This document shows, piece by piece, positions 15,101-22,429 of a stretch of 64,000 nt of DNA. The stretch comes from Synechococcus sp. HJ21-Hayes (GTDB taxonomy: Bacteria > Cyanobacteriota > Cyanobacteriia > PCC-6307 > Cyanobiaceae). The stretch is taken from assembly GCF_024345835.1 (NCBI RefSeq), contig NZ_JAGQBW010000006.1, positions 62,001 through 126,000 on the forward strand, in the 5' to 3' direction. The notes beneath the pieces are model-generated. The model was not told the origin of the DNA, did not search any database, and saw nothing but the letters and a program-made list of their open reading frames with translations. Positions within the stretch are counted from its first letter, which is position 1, and each line of letters starts with the position of its first letter. A program made the position numbers and the translations under genes.

Positions 15101-15820
15101 ATGACGCAGATCCCCGCACGCGCAGACGTGCCAGCCGGCGCCCTTGAGCTGCTCGGCGAAAAAGGCGGCGCCGAACGCGCCCTCACGGCCGCCCTGGCCT
15201 CTTTCCAACAGCAGGTGCAGGCCATTCCATCCCTTGACCTGGCCGCCGTGGTCGAAGCGGCCAGGCCGGCATTTGCCCAGGGCATTGCCTTCAGTAGTCA
15301 GCTGGTCGACATCCGCGGCCGCCACAAGTTGCGGGTCACGGTGATGCACGCCGGTGGCGCCGAGGTCAGCAGTGAAGAGTGGGCCGACGAGGTCGACGAT
15401 CCGCTTCAGGCATCCGGCTGGATGCTGGCCATGCTGCTGGGTATTCCTTTGGCTAAACAGGCTATGCCTGTAGAGCCTGAGGTTAGCGCTGCTGCTGAGC
15501 TCGCTTCTGCTGGCAAGAAGCGTCCCGCTTTGTCGGCCAGGGCGTCCTCTTCTGAGGCATCCGAGATCTGTGCAGGCACCGGTGGCGGCGATGTCGCTCT
15601 CGAGCCACTCACGGGCCAGGAAATCGAGGCCACGCACCAGCGCATCCTTGCCCTCCCCCAAGCCGCTCGGCGTGAGCTGACCACGGCGTTCCGTGAGCAC
15701 TTCCAGGTCCCGCGCAATGCTCGCTCGATCGGTGATCGCATCACCCAGCACCAGCACAGCGCCTTCATCGACCGCTTCCTTGAGGAGTTCGAAGGCGCTC
15801 AGGAGCCCACCGAGCCATGA
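15101..15820 (+). CDS. Possible ERF-like single-strand annealing protein
   Basis: No strong motif is present, but residues about 50-115 follow the ERF pattern. ARPAFAQGIAFSSQLVDIRG is followed by LRVTVMHAGGAEVSSEEW and then DDPLQASGWMLAMLLGIP, matching the order of a Gly-rich beta core, a Leu-Val-Thr-x-x-x-His strand and a terminal LLGI in ERF recombinases. The middle is Ala/Ser-rich and disordered, and the C-terminus (LTGQEIEATHQRILALPQAA onward) forms a separate helical domain. A RecB-type exonuclease at 7761, a VRR-NUC protein and an ssDNA-binding-like protein in the same phage support a recombination role. The assignment is inference and needs a profile or structure comparison. Confidence 0.45.
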   Translation: MTQIPARADVPAGALELLGEKGGAERALTAALASFQQQVQAIPSLDLAAVVEAARPAFAQGIAFSSQLVDIRGRHKLRVTVMHAGGAEVSSEEWADEVDDPLQASGWMLAMLLGIPLAKQAMPVEPEVSAAAELASAGKKRPALSARASSSEASEICAGTGGGDVALEPLTGQEIEATHQRILALPQAARRELTTAFREHFQVPRNARSIGDRITQHQHSAFIDRFLEEFEGAQEPTEP

Positions 15821-16053
15821 GCAGGTCCCGTCGCTATGGCGAGCAGCCCCGCTCACGGGCAGGTCGCCATGTCATCCAGACCCAGGTCCGCACCGACGTT
15901 TACCTGCAGGTCCGCGAGTTGATGGAAGCCCGCAATCTCTCGGCCAGCGGCGCCGTGCATCACCTGCTGCGCGAGCGCCTTGGCCTGCCGCCGCTTGCCC
16001 CATTCGATCAACCCCTTTCGTCCACCGTTTACCCCGAGTCAACCCATGGCTAA
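15817..16053 (+). CDS. Small RHH-like phage protein, 78 aa
   Basis: The ATG overlaps the previous stop as ATGA. The N-terminus is basic (MSRSRRYGEQPRSRAGRHVI) and is followed by QTQVRTDVYLQVRELMEARN and LSASGAVHHLLRERLGL. This strand-helix-helix pattern is typical of ribbon-helix-helix DNA-binding proteins. A Pro-rich tail overlaps the next gene's start. It may regulate the recombination genes around it. Short length limits certainty about the family. Confidence 0.6.
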   Translation: MSRSRRYGEQPRSRAGRHVIQTQVRTDVYLQVRELMEARNLSASGAVHHLLRERLGLPPLAPFDQPLSSTVYPESTHG

Positions 16054-16615
16054 GACGATCTTCCGCACGCCCCTCGCCGAAGTGCGCTGGGCCCACCTGA
16101 TCACGCCCCGGCACCAGCTCGACAAGAGCAAACCCAAGGCCTGGACCTGCGATCTGCTGCTTCCCAACAGTGACCAAAAGGCGCAGTCCTTCCTGCTGGC
16201 GATGGAGGACCAGTTCCTTGCTCTGCATGGCAGCCGCAAGCGCCGCGCCGAGAAGGGTTTCCCCTGGAAGCCGGACAAGGAAACGCCCAGCGAGCTCACC
16301 GCGGTGCGCTTCAAGGTGCCGCAGTTTCAGCGGCGTGATGGCTCTCTATCTGAGGGGCCCCGCATCGTCGATGCCAAAAAGCAGCCCTGGGATGGGGCCG
16401 CCATCGGCAACGGCTCCAGGGTCGTTGTGGCCTTCGACATCTACGACTGGGATGGCGAGAACGGCTGTGGCATGACCTTCCAGCCCCGTGCCATCCAGGT
16501 CGTCGAGTTCGTTCCCTACGAGCAGATCGATCCCACTGATGGCTTCGAGGAACAGGAGGGTTACACCGCTGGAGGCGGCTGGGTTGTGGATGACGACGAG
16601 GAGGCCGCCTTCTGA
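16046..16615 (+). CDS. Single-stranded DNA-binding-like phage protein (gp2.5/DUF2815 type)
   Basis: I start at the ATG at 16046 (MAKTIFRTPLAEVRWAHLIT), which overlaps the previous gene by eight bases, rather than the frame's first ATG inside that gene. The 189-residue protein has a KAWTCDLLLPN strand, a charged central region, then VVVAFDIYDWDGENGCGMTF and a strongly acidic C-terminal tail (DDDEEAAF). That tail and the beta-rich body resemble the T7 gp2.5/DUF2815 ssDNA-binding proteins, whose acidic tails contact replication partners. This would coat single strands during phage replication. Recognised by pattern only. Confidence 0.7.
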   Translation: MAKTIFRTPLAEVRWAHLITPRHQLDKSKPKAWTCDLLLPNSDQKAQSFLLAMEDQFLALHGSRKRRAEKGFPWKPDKETPSELTAVRFKVPQFQRRDGSLSEGPRIVDAKKQPWDGAAIGNGSRVVVAFDIYDWDGENGCGMTFQPRAIQVVEFVPYEQIDPTDGFEEQEGYTAGGGWVVDDDEEAAF

Positions 16616-16905
16616 TGGCTGCTCCTCACTTGGTCAGCAACGGCGGCGCCCAGCGCCGCCCCCAGCTTCCGGCGTTCTGCCGCACCCGCCGGCCCATAAC
16701 CGTCGCCGTCTCGGTCAGCAGCCTCACCGCTCTGCGCCTGCTGGTGCTGGTGGGGCTGCTGTTTCAGCTGAGCACCCTGCTGCTGGTGATCGCTGGGCCC
16801 GTGCCGCCGCGGTTGCAAGCGGTCAGCACCAACAACCCTTTCCCCCCAGCAGCCGGCGTCGCCGCCAGTGGGGCCCAGTCCATTTCACCGAGCTCAGACC
16901 GATGA
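16615..16905 (+). CDS. Small membrane protein of the prophage, 96 aa
   Basis: The ATG overlaps the previous stop by one base (TGATG). The protein has one clear hydrophobic segment (ALRLLVLVGLLFQLSTLLLV, about residues 39-60) between a basic N-terminus and a Ser/Pro-rich C-terminus. It is therefore probably a single-pass inner-membrane protein. Its position among early phage genes would fit a superinfection-exclusion or accessory role, but nothing in the sequence proves one. The C-terminal stop overlaps the KilA-N start as ATGA. Confidence 0.55.
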   Translation: MAAPHLVSNGGAQRRPQLPAFCRTRRPITVAVSVSSLTALRLLVLVGLLFQLSTLLLVIAGPVPPRLQAVSTNNPFPPAAGVAASGAQSISPSSDR

Positions 16906-17708
16906 ACAGCACAACAACGTCGTCCCATCCCTCCGCAACTGTCGCTCTGATAAGTCAGCAGGCTCTGGTCTCCCGTTCCTGGAACGGCACTCCGATCTTT
17001 CGGCGCACCAGCGATGGCTACGTGAACGCCACCGCCATGTGCAAGGCCAATGGCAAACGCTGGAAGGATTACCGAGAGTCCGACCGGTGCCAGCACTATC
17101 TAGATGCTCTGGAGGGCGTAGCCGGAATTTCCGTCCACGCCCTTGTTGAGTCCCGCTCAGGCGGCGCCGGCGGTGGCGGCACCTGGGTTCATCCCCAGGT
17201 CGCTGTCGACCTGGCCCGCTGGATCAGTGCGCCATTCGCGGTGTGGATGGATGGCTGGTTTCTGGAGAGCGTCCAGCAGGCTCAATCGCCTCCAGTGGAA
17301 ATACCTCCAGCTCGGATCCGGGAAGCCGAGGTGATCGCCCTGGTGGAGCGCAGCATCGATTTGTTTGAGCGGTTGGGCGGCCTGGATCAGCGCGATCAGC
17401 TTCTGTTCAAGGACATCGTGCGCAGCAACGTGCTCACCGCGAGCTCTGGGATGCTGCCAGGTGTCCCAACTGACGAAGAGCTCACGTTGGGGGATGCCTG
17501 GCTGGAGGTGTTCCAGCAAGTGCTGCCGCGCAATCAGTTCTGCGCCGCCGGCAAGCTCGTGGCCAGGGCTTACCGCGACGAGTTTGGTAAAGAACCCCCG
17601 TGTCGCCAACAATTTGTTGACGGGGCCCCTCGCCAGGTCAAGAGCTACCGCCGCGGCTGGTTGGTCGAAACCCTCCAGCGCTGCTGCGCGCAGCTGGCGG
17701 GGAGCTGA
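16902..17708 (+). CDS. KilA-N domain protein
   Basis: I start at the ATG at 16902, which overlaps the previous stop as ATGA; the longer frame upstream is out of phase with real genes. The N-terminal half is a KilA-N domain: WNGTPIFRRTSDGYVNATAM, CKANGKRWKDYRESD, and later TWVHPQVAVDLARWISAPF and WMDGWFL. KilA-N is a DNA-binding fold of phage and large DNA-virus proteins. The C-terminal half is helical (AEVIALVERSIDLFERLGG and later WLEVFQQVLPRNQFC) with a final basic segment. 268 residues. Probably a phage regulatory or antirepressor-like protein. Confidence 0.85.
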   Translation: MNSTTTSSHPSATVALISQQALVSRSWNGTPIFRRTSDGYVNATAMCKANGKRWKDYRESDRCQHYLDALEGVAGISVHALVESRSGGAGGGGTWVHPQVAVDLARWISAPFAVWMDGWFLESVQQAQSPPVEIPPARIREAEVIALVERSIDLFERLGGLDQRDQLLFKDIVRSNVLTASSGMLPGVPTDEELTLGDAWLEVFQQVLPRNQFCAAGKLVARAYRDEFGKEPPCRQQFVDGAPRQVKSYRRGWLVETLQRCCAQLAGS

Positions 17709-17944
17709 TGGAAACTCAGGTCACGACCACCCGCCAGCGGGTATGGATCAGCACAGCAGAAGCCTGTGAGCTGCTTGGCATCAGCCGAGAAACCCTGCGC
17801 CAGCTGCGGCTGCGCGGGGTGCTGCAGCCCGGCAAGCACTTCCGCCGCTGGGGCTGCACCGAAGGCAAAGGTCCCCTGCAGTGGCACGGGGAGAACATCG
17901 AGGCCTCGATCACCGGTTGGAGCCGCCGCCATCTCAAGCAGTGA
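17708..17944 (+). CDS. xis: Excisionase-like HTH protein
   Basis: The 78-residue protein contains STAEACELLGISRETLRQLR followed by LRGVLQPGKHFRRWG, a winged-helix/MerR-type layout found in phage excisionases and in Synechococcus prophage HTH proteins. It overlaps the KilA-N stop by one base and is the last gene of the rightward phage operon before a terminator. The integrase lies about 1 kb further on in the opposite direction. Excisionases bend the attachment-site DNA to favour excision; the tandem TGTGAGAAGG sites at 20224-20257 could be targets. Name assigned by family resemblance only. Confidence 0.65.
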   Translation: METQVTTTRQRVWISTAEACELLGISRETLRQLRLRGVLQPGKHFRRWGCTEGKGPLQWHGENIEASITGWSRRHLKQ

Positions 17945-17952
17945 GTGGGGTT

Positions 17953-18000
17953 GCAGGCGCGGCCGCTTTCTCTACGGTTCGGGAGAGCGGCCTGCCTTTT
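17953..18000 (+). terminator. Intrinsic terminator after the rightward phage operon
   Basis: GCAGG (17953-17957) pairs with CCTGC (17991-17995), and inside it a GCCGCT...CTC arm pairs with GAGAGCGG, followed by a T-run at 17997-18000. It begins nine bases after the excisionase-like stop. The stem is strong and G+C-rich with one small bulge. Confidence 0.7.
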
Positions 18001-18005
18001 GCCTG

Positions 18006-18914
18006 GTGTCTCTTCGAGCGAGTTTTATTGCCGGCTTGATCGGACTTGGTCCCCTCTGCGGCAGTCCGGCTGTCGCCCAGGTCCTGAAGATGGATTACCA
18101 AAACAACCGCATGAGCGGTTCGTTGCGCAGCGGCGCCGTGGAGGTCAACGCACAGCAGCAGCGGCGGATCAACGAGTCCGGATCAAATGTGCTCCAGCCG
18201 GTGGCTGTCGTTCGTGTGAATGGCAAAGAAGTCGGCCGGCTCGTTGGCGCCGAAAAATGGGGTGGCAGTCCAGCTGCAGTAGTTCAGATCGCAGAAATGG
18301 ATCCGGAGAACCCCTACCCCGAAGTTCTGCTCTCTTCCTTCACCGGAGGTGCGCACTGCTGCAATCAGATCCAGGTGCTCACCAGCGATCGCAGCGGGCA
18401 GAGCTGGCGCGAGGTGACACTCGGACCTTTCGACGGGGGTGATTCACCAGCAGAGGACCCGTTGCGGAATGGCCGCTTCCTGATCGTCGATGTCGACAAC
18501 CGGTTCCTCTATCGCTTCGACTGCTACGCCTGCAGCACAGCACCTGCCCGCATTTGGCAGCTGCAGGGCGATGCCTTTGTGGATGTGTCCCATCGCCCCG
18601 AGTTCAAGCCACTCCACCGCCGCAACCTCCAGCGCATGGCTGACTGGTTCCAACAGAAGAACACCCAGTCACCGAATGGATTTCTGGCCGGTTACGTCGC
18701 TAACAAGGCCTTGGTCGGTGAGCTGTATGACGGATGGGATCGCATGATTCAGCGCTACGACGCCTCCTCGGACTGGGGGCTGACGGAGTGCAAGGGCGAC
18801 CTGGATGAAAACGGCAAGTGCCTAGGCCGGGAGGTTACATACAGCTCCTTTCCGGAAGCTCTCCGCGCCTTTCTGATCGACACTGGTTATATCAAGCCAA
18901 CCGGTGAGCAGTAG
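18006..18914 (+). CDS. Secreted protein carried by the prophage (possible lysogenic-conversion cargo)
   Basis: The start is the GTG at 18006, giving a typical Sec signal peptide (LRASFIAGLIGLGPLCGSPA, cleavage probably after AVA). A mature protein of about 280 residues follows. Conserved-looking features include ENPYPEVLLSSFTGGAHCCN, RFLIVDVDNRFLYRFDCYAC and paired cysteines, suggesting a disulphide-containing beta-rich periplasmic domain. This is a pattern of uncharacterised cyanobacterial proteins. It lies between the operon terminator and the integrase, where phage cargo genes are often found. Function is unknown. I found no catalytic signature. Confidence 0.65.
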   Translation: MSLRASFIAGLIGLGPLCGSPAVAQVLKMDYQNNRMSGSLRSGAVEVNAQQQRRINESGSNVLQPVAVVRVNGKEVGRLVGAEKWGGSPAAVVQIAEMDPENPYPEVLLSSFTGGAHCCNQIQVLTSDRSGQSWREVTLGPFDGGDSPAEDPLRNGRFLIVDVDNRFLYRFDCYACSTAPARIWQLQGDAFVDVSHRPEFKPLHRRNLQRMADWFQQKNTQSPNGFLAGYVANKALVGELYDGWDRMIQRYDASSDWGLTECKGDLDENGKCLGREVTYSSFPEALRAFLIDTGYIKPTGEQ

Positions 18915-18932
18915 TGCCGAACAGCAGCAGGC

Positions 18933-20225
18933 TCAGGACGTCATGCCACTGAGCCGTTTGGCGGCTTTGCTGAAGGCGTCATCCACCACGTCATCCCCGC
19001 ACCAGCGGCTGTAGGCCGCCAAATGGGTTTGAACGCTGTGACCCATTGCGGCGGCGACGACCTTGGGCGGCAGGTCACAGATCACGTGGGCCCGGTGGGC
19101 GTAACCGTGCCGGCAGGAATAGAGCACTAACTTTTCTCCCTGGGTTTCGTACTGCTGGCGCAGGCTTTGCCAGTGGTCTCTCCGCAGCAGGTAGCGACTG
19201 AAGGAATCCGAGCCGAAGCCAGCTCGCATAGGCGGAAGCTTTGCCGGATCAAAGGTTTCGAGGAGCCGCCATTCCGTGGCCCATTGGTCACAGGGCAGCA
19301 GCCGCAGGGGCCTGGGCTTGGTTTTGCCGCGGGAGGCAACCTTTTCATACGTGCACCAGAGCCGTCCCTGGCGAAGCTGCAGATGCTGCAGCTCTTCCGG
19401 TCGCAGGCCAAAGCCGCAGAGCAATTGAAAGGCAAACCGCCAGCGCGGGTCCGGGATGGCCTGCACCATCGCCAGGATGTCTGGCACGGCAATCGGCGTC
19501 GTGACCGCTCGGCTCTCCCGTGATCGGCCGATGATTGTTGAGAGGTCAGGTGGCGGCGCCCATGGGGCTGGAAGCAGCTTCTGGCTGATCGCCCAACGCA
19601 GCAGGGCAGCGGTGTACTGGATTTGCAGTCGTCTGGTGCGGCAGCCAGGGCGCTGACTCCACAGATCAGCCTGCGCTTCCAGCAGTTGGGTTGCATCACG
19701 GGCAGCCGGTGGCCCTTTCGCTGTCTTGAGGACCAGCGCCATTCGCGGCTTATAGAGACGCTCCCAGGTCGTTTCCTTGATTTCACCGCTGCGCAGCTTG
19801 TGTTGCTGGTAGCGGCGGATCAGGCCGGCCCAGTCAATCGAGATGGGGCGGCTGGCTGTTGCTGGAGGTGGAACGCTGTGCTGCAGGGTTGAGGGCTGGC
19901 CGGCCAGGGCTTCTGCCTGGCGCCTGGCCTCAGCCTCAGCCTGGGCTGTACTCAGCTCGGCGATGGAAAGCTCGAGAGGTGCTCCGTTCTGGAAGGCCTC
20001 GTAGACCTTCACTACGCCATCGCGGATGGCTTCGAGTTGGTCCGACTCCCACGGGTAGGGCAGGAGCAGCTGCTTGCGATGCCCATCCCCGGCGCGGGCA
20101 GTGATGTGAAGTCGGGCCCGACCCCTGAAATTCGAGACGGTCCAGCCTCTGCGGCAGCCCCTCTGGCCGAGAGCCCGCAAGACGCCACCACGGAGCAAAA
20201 CATCCCATTCCGGGACCGCTGGCAT
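18933..20225 (-). CDS. int: Tyrosine integrase
   Basis: The 430-residue protein has the catalytic tyrosine-recombinase layout: FGLRPEELQHL carries the first Arg, YSCRHGYAHRAH the His-x-x-Arg region, MGHSVQTHLAAYSRW the late His and the catalytic Tyr. The N-terminal half has a core-binding segment (IDWAGLIRRYQQHKLRSGEI). It drives site-specific integration at the neighbouring tRNA-Arg gene. The reading frame is closed by an in-frame stop 10 codons upstream of the ATG at 20225, so the start is secure. Three TGTGAGAAGG boxes overlap the start codon and may be arm-type binding sites. Confidence 0.95.
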   Translation of the reverse strand: MPAVPEWDVLLRGGVLRALGQRGCRRGWTVSNFRGRARLHITARAGDGHRKQLLLPYPWESDQLEAIRDGVVKVYEAFQNGAPLELSIAELSTAQAEAEARRQAEALAGQPSTLQHSVPPPATASRPISIDWAGLIRRYQQHKLRSGEIKETTWERLYKPRMALVLKTAKGPPAARDATQLLEAQADLWSQRPGCRTRRLQIQYTAALLRWAISQKLLPAPWAPPPDLSTIIGRSRESRAVTTPIAVPDILAMVQAIPDPRWRFAFQLLCGFGLRPEELQHLQLRQGRLWCTYEKVASRGKTKPRPLRLLPCDQWATEWRLLETFDPAKLPPMRAGFGSDSFSRYLLRRDHWQSLRQQYETQGEKLVLYSCRHGYAHRAHVICDLPPKVVAAAMGHSVQTHLAAYSRWCGDDVVDDAFSKAAKRLSGMTS

Positions 20226-20257
20226 GTGAGAAGGTATGTGAGAAGGTCCTTCTCACA
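20224..20257. repeat. Tandem and inverted TGTGAGAAGG boxes, candidate integrase/excisionase arm sites
   Basis: ATGTGAGAAGGT occurs twice in direct tandem (20224-20235 and 20236-20247). The second copy forms a perfect inverted repeat with CCTTCTCACA (20248-20257) around a single central T. The cluster overlaps the integrase start codon and lies about 97 bases from the 3' end of tRNA-Arg, a spacing suited to arm-type sites or an integrase autoregulatory operator. Confidence 0.6.
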
Positions 20258-20296
20258 GCTTGGCACGGGCGAGCAGAAACCGGCAGAGCCTGTCAG

Positions 20297-20327
20297 CCCG
20301 AAAGCCTGTGCCGGAAAGGCTTTTGGG
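20297..20327. repeat. 11-bp-arm hairpin between integrase and tRNA-Arg
   Basis: CCCGAAAGCCT (20297-20307) and AGGCTTTTGGG (20317-20327) pair along 11 positions with one G-T wobble around a 9-base loop. It lies immediately downstream of the tRNA-Arg 3' end in tRNA transcription sense. There is no T-run, so a role in att-site architecture is as likely as termination. Confidence 0.5.
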
Positions 20328-20353
20328 CCGAAAAAGCAGGCCCTGATTGAAAC

Positions 20354-20426
20354 GCCCCCTGTGTGATTCGAACACACGACCGGCTGCTTAGAAGGCAGCT
20401 GCTCTATCCAGCTGAGCTAAGGGAGC
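20354..20426 (-). tRNA. tRNA-Arg(UCU), phage integration target
   Basis: Read on the minus strand, the gene starts GCTCCCTTAGCTCAGCTGG and ends in AGGGGGC. The acceptor stem pairs with one G-T wobble, the D arm is GCTC...GAGC, the anticodon loop CTTCTAA carries TCT, and the T arm GTGTGTTCGAATCACAC is intact. Length 73 bases with no encoded CCA. The prophage integrase lies just beyond its 3' end, so the 3' half is probably the att core. No second copy of the T-arm sequence is seen elsewhere in the window. Confidence 0.95.
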
Positions 20427-20526
20427 TGGGGGTGCTGCTGTGGCAGCGAGCCCATTCTGGCAGTCCAGATCTGGTGCCCTTGCCTGGAGGGGCTTCTATG
20501 GTGGTGTGCTGCGCACCATTTGCCCA

Positions 20527-21294
20527 ATGCCGGCTCCCAGGCTCACGGACAGCCAGAAAGAGGAGCTTGTTGCTCGCTACCGGCAGGGGGAAACAGCCCA
20601 GGCCCTGGCGGAGGCCTATGGCTGCAGCCCCAACACGGTGAGTCGGGTGGTGAAAGCGGCCCTGGCTCCCGAGGAGCTTGCCGCCCTCAAGCAGCAGCGA
20701 GGCCGTGGCACTGCTGCAGCCACCACCCCTCCTCCAGCCGAGGCGCCAGTGGCCGAGGCTCTGGGTGATCCCGCACCGGACGCGACCGCTTCAGACAATT
20801 CGGACCCTGACCCCGCTCCCGCACCGGACGATTCCGACGCCGTTGCGGTGTTGGCGATCGACGATGCCGATGACTTTGCCGATGACGGCCTCGACGACGA
20901 CAGCAGCGATGACGGGGACTTTGGCGATGCCTTTGTGACGGTCCCGGTAGGGATCGCCATCAACGAGCGCGCCTCGGCGGCTCCGCAACCCCTCACCACC
21001 GGCGCCCTTCCCGTGAGCGTCTACATGCTGGTGGACAAAACCGTGGAGCTCCAGGCCAAGCCCCTCAAGGACTTTCCCGAACTGGGGCTGCTGCCTGAGG
21101 ACGAGCAGGAGCGGCAGGCGTTGATGCTCTATTCCAATCCCCGCCAGGCCAAGCGCCAATGCGGCCGCACCCAGCGGGTGATCAAAGTGCCCGATAGCGG
21201 CGTGCTCGAGCGCACCTCCTCCTATCTGCTGGCCCAGGGCATCACCCGGCTTGTGGTGGAGGGTGGATCCCTCTACGCCATTCCCGGCAGCTGA
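20527..21294 (+). CDS. Conserved cyanobacterial protein with HTH and acidic linker
   Basis: I start at the ATG at 20527 (MPAPRLTDSQKEELVARY). The first 55 residues form a helix-turn-helix resembling transposase/homeodomain-like or KorB-type HTH (GETAQALAEAYGCSPNTVSR). A long linker follows, first Pro/Ala-rich and then very acidic (Asp-rich, about residues 100-150). The C-terminal domain includes VPVGIAINERASAAPQ, PVSVYMLVDKTVELQAKPLK and LLAQGITRLVVEGGSLYAIP. It is probably a DNA-binding protein of picocyanobacteria with unknown targets. It marks the first chromosomal gene right of the prophage. Confidence 0.75.
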   Translation: MPAPRLTDSQKEELVARYRQGETAQALAEAYGCSPNTVSRVVKAALAPEELAALKQQRGRGTAAATTPPPAEAPVAEALGDPAPDATASDNSDPDPAPAPDDSDAVAVLAIDDADDFADDGLDDDSSDDGDFGDAFVTVPVGIAINERASAAPQPLTTGALPVSVYMLVDKTVELQAKPLKDFPELGLLPEDEQERQALMLYSNPRQAKRQCGRTQRVIKVPDSGVLERTSSYLLAQGITRLVVEGGSLYAIPGS

Positions 21295-21312
21295 GCCGCG
21301 GGAGATGCTCAC

Positions 21313-21552
21313 CTACTCGTTGACACCCTGATCGCCCCGGGGCAGCAGAAGCGCGGTGGCGCTGCCCCCGGTGATCACCCCCACCACCAGGGCTATGCCC
21401 ACCAGGAAGCCCGTGGGCAGCTCTGAGGTGCGGCCAAAGCCAAGATTCAAGCTGGCTCGTTGGTTTAGGTTCTGAGCCCCGAGGCAGAGGATCAGCAGCA
21501 GCAGCACACCACCGCCAAGGCTGGTGAGCAGCAAGCGCAGGCGCAGCAGCAT
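21313..21552 (-). CDS. Small two-helix membrane protein, LapA-like
   Basis: A 79-residue protein with two hydrophobic segments (LLTSLGGGVLLLLILCLGA, about 9-27, and TGFLVGIALVVGVITGGSAT, about 47-66) joined by a short polar loop. This topology resembles LapA-domain proteins, found widely in bacteria as small envelope proteins. The start ATG overlaps the rsmI stop, so both are probably in one transcript. Function unknown. Confidence 0.6.
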   Translation of the reverse strand: MLLRLRLLLTSLGGGVLLLLILCLGAQNLNQRASLNLGFGRTSELPTGFLVGIALVVGVITGGSATALLLPRGDQGVNE

Positions 21553-22409
21553 CAGCTCGGCTCCGGGTGGTGCAGCAGAGCGTAGAGCTCCCGCTTGGAT
21601 ACGCCCGTTTCCTTCGCCAGTTGCTTGGCAGCATCGCTGTTGCTCAGCCCGGCGGCCACCCGTTGCTCCAGTTCAGTGCGCAGCTCCGCATCGCTGGGGC
21701 GTTCCTGGGTGGTGGGCGCTGCTCCCCCCAGCACCAGGGTGAATTCCCCCTGGGGGGCGGTGTGGCGGAAGTGCTCGAGGGCGGCGCTCACCGTGGGGCC
21801 CACCTGCTGTTCATGGCGCTTGGTGAGTTCGCGGGTCACCGCTAGGGGGCGATCGCCGAGTTCAGCGAGCAGGTCTGTCAGGAGATCCAGCAGGCGATGG
21901 GGGGCCTCGAACAACACCATGGTGCGCGGTTCGCTGGCCAGCTCCTGCAGGCGCTGGCGACGTTGCTGGGCCTTGGGGGGCAGGAACCCCTCGAAGCAGA
22001 AGCGGCCGCTGGGCAAGCCACTGCTCACCAGGGCGGTGGTGGCCGCGCAGGGGCCGGGCACGCAGATCACCGTGCGCCCGGCGGCGCGGGCGGCCGCCAC
22101 CAGGGCCTCGCCGGGGTCGGAGATGCCCGGCAGGCCGGCATCGCTGATCACCGCCACGGATTCGTCTGCGGCCAGCGCCTCCAATAGCTCCGGGATGCGG
22201 GCGTTCTGGTTGTGTTCATGGAAACTCACCAGCCGGTTCTTGATGCCCAGGTTGTGGAGCAGCAGGCCGCTGCGGCGCGTGTCCTCGCAGGCAATGCGGC
22301 CGGCGCCCTCGAGCACCCTGCGGGCCCGGGGTGAGAGATCGCCGGTGTTGCCGATGGGGGTGCCCACCAGATAGAGCACGCCTGCAGCCGGTTCTTCGCC
22401 CTGCATCAC
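21552..22409 (-). CDS. rsmI: 16S rRNA (cytidine1402-2'-O)-methyltransferase
   Basis: This tetrapyrrole-methylase-family enzyme 2'-O-methylates C1402 in the decoding centre of 16S rRNA. The glycine-rich SAM site VGTPIGNTGDLSPRA is near the N-terminus. It is followed by CEDTRRSGLLLHNLGI, DAGLPGISDPGEALV and GFLPPKAQQRRQRLQEL, all classic RsmI blocks. At 285 residues it is full length. A C-terminal Ala-rich helix resembles a small HTH (LSNSDAAKQLAKETGVSKRE). The start is one of two adjacent ATG codons at 22406-22409. It lies divergent to cysQ with 20 bases between start codons. Confidence 0.95.
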   Translation of the reverse strand: MMQGEEPAAGVLYLVGTPIGNTGDLSPRARRVLEGAGRIACEDTRRSGLLLHNLGIKNRLVSFHEHNQNARIPELLEALAADESVAVISDAGLPGISDPGEALVAAARAAGRTVICVPGPCAATTALVSSGLPSGRFCFEGFLPPKAQQRRQRLQELASEPRTMVLFEAPHRLLDLLTDLLAELGDRPLAVTRELTKRHEQQVGPTVSAALEHFRHTAPQGEFTLVLGGAAPTTQERPSDAELRTELEQRVAAGLSNSDAAKQLAKETGVSKRELYALLHHPEPS

Positions 22410-22429
22410 AATGCCCCTTTGTCGCCTCC

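Noticed and set aside
19936-20256. Minus-strand frame with a different start for the integrase region
   Set aside because: It is out of phase with the clear integrase frame, which has all catalytic motifs and a closed upstream stop.
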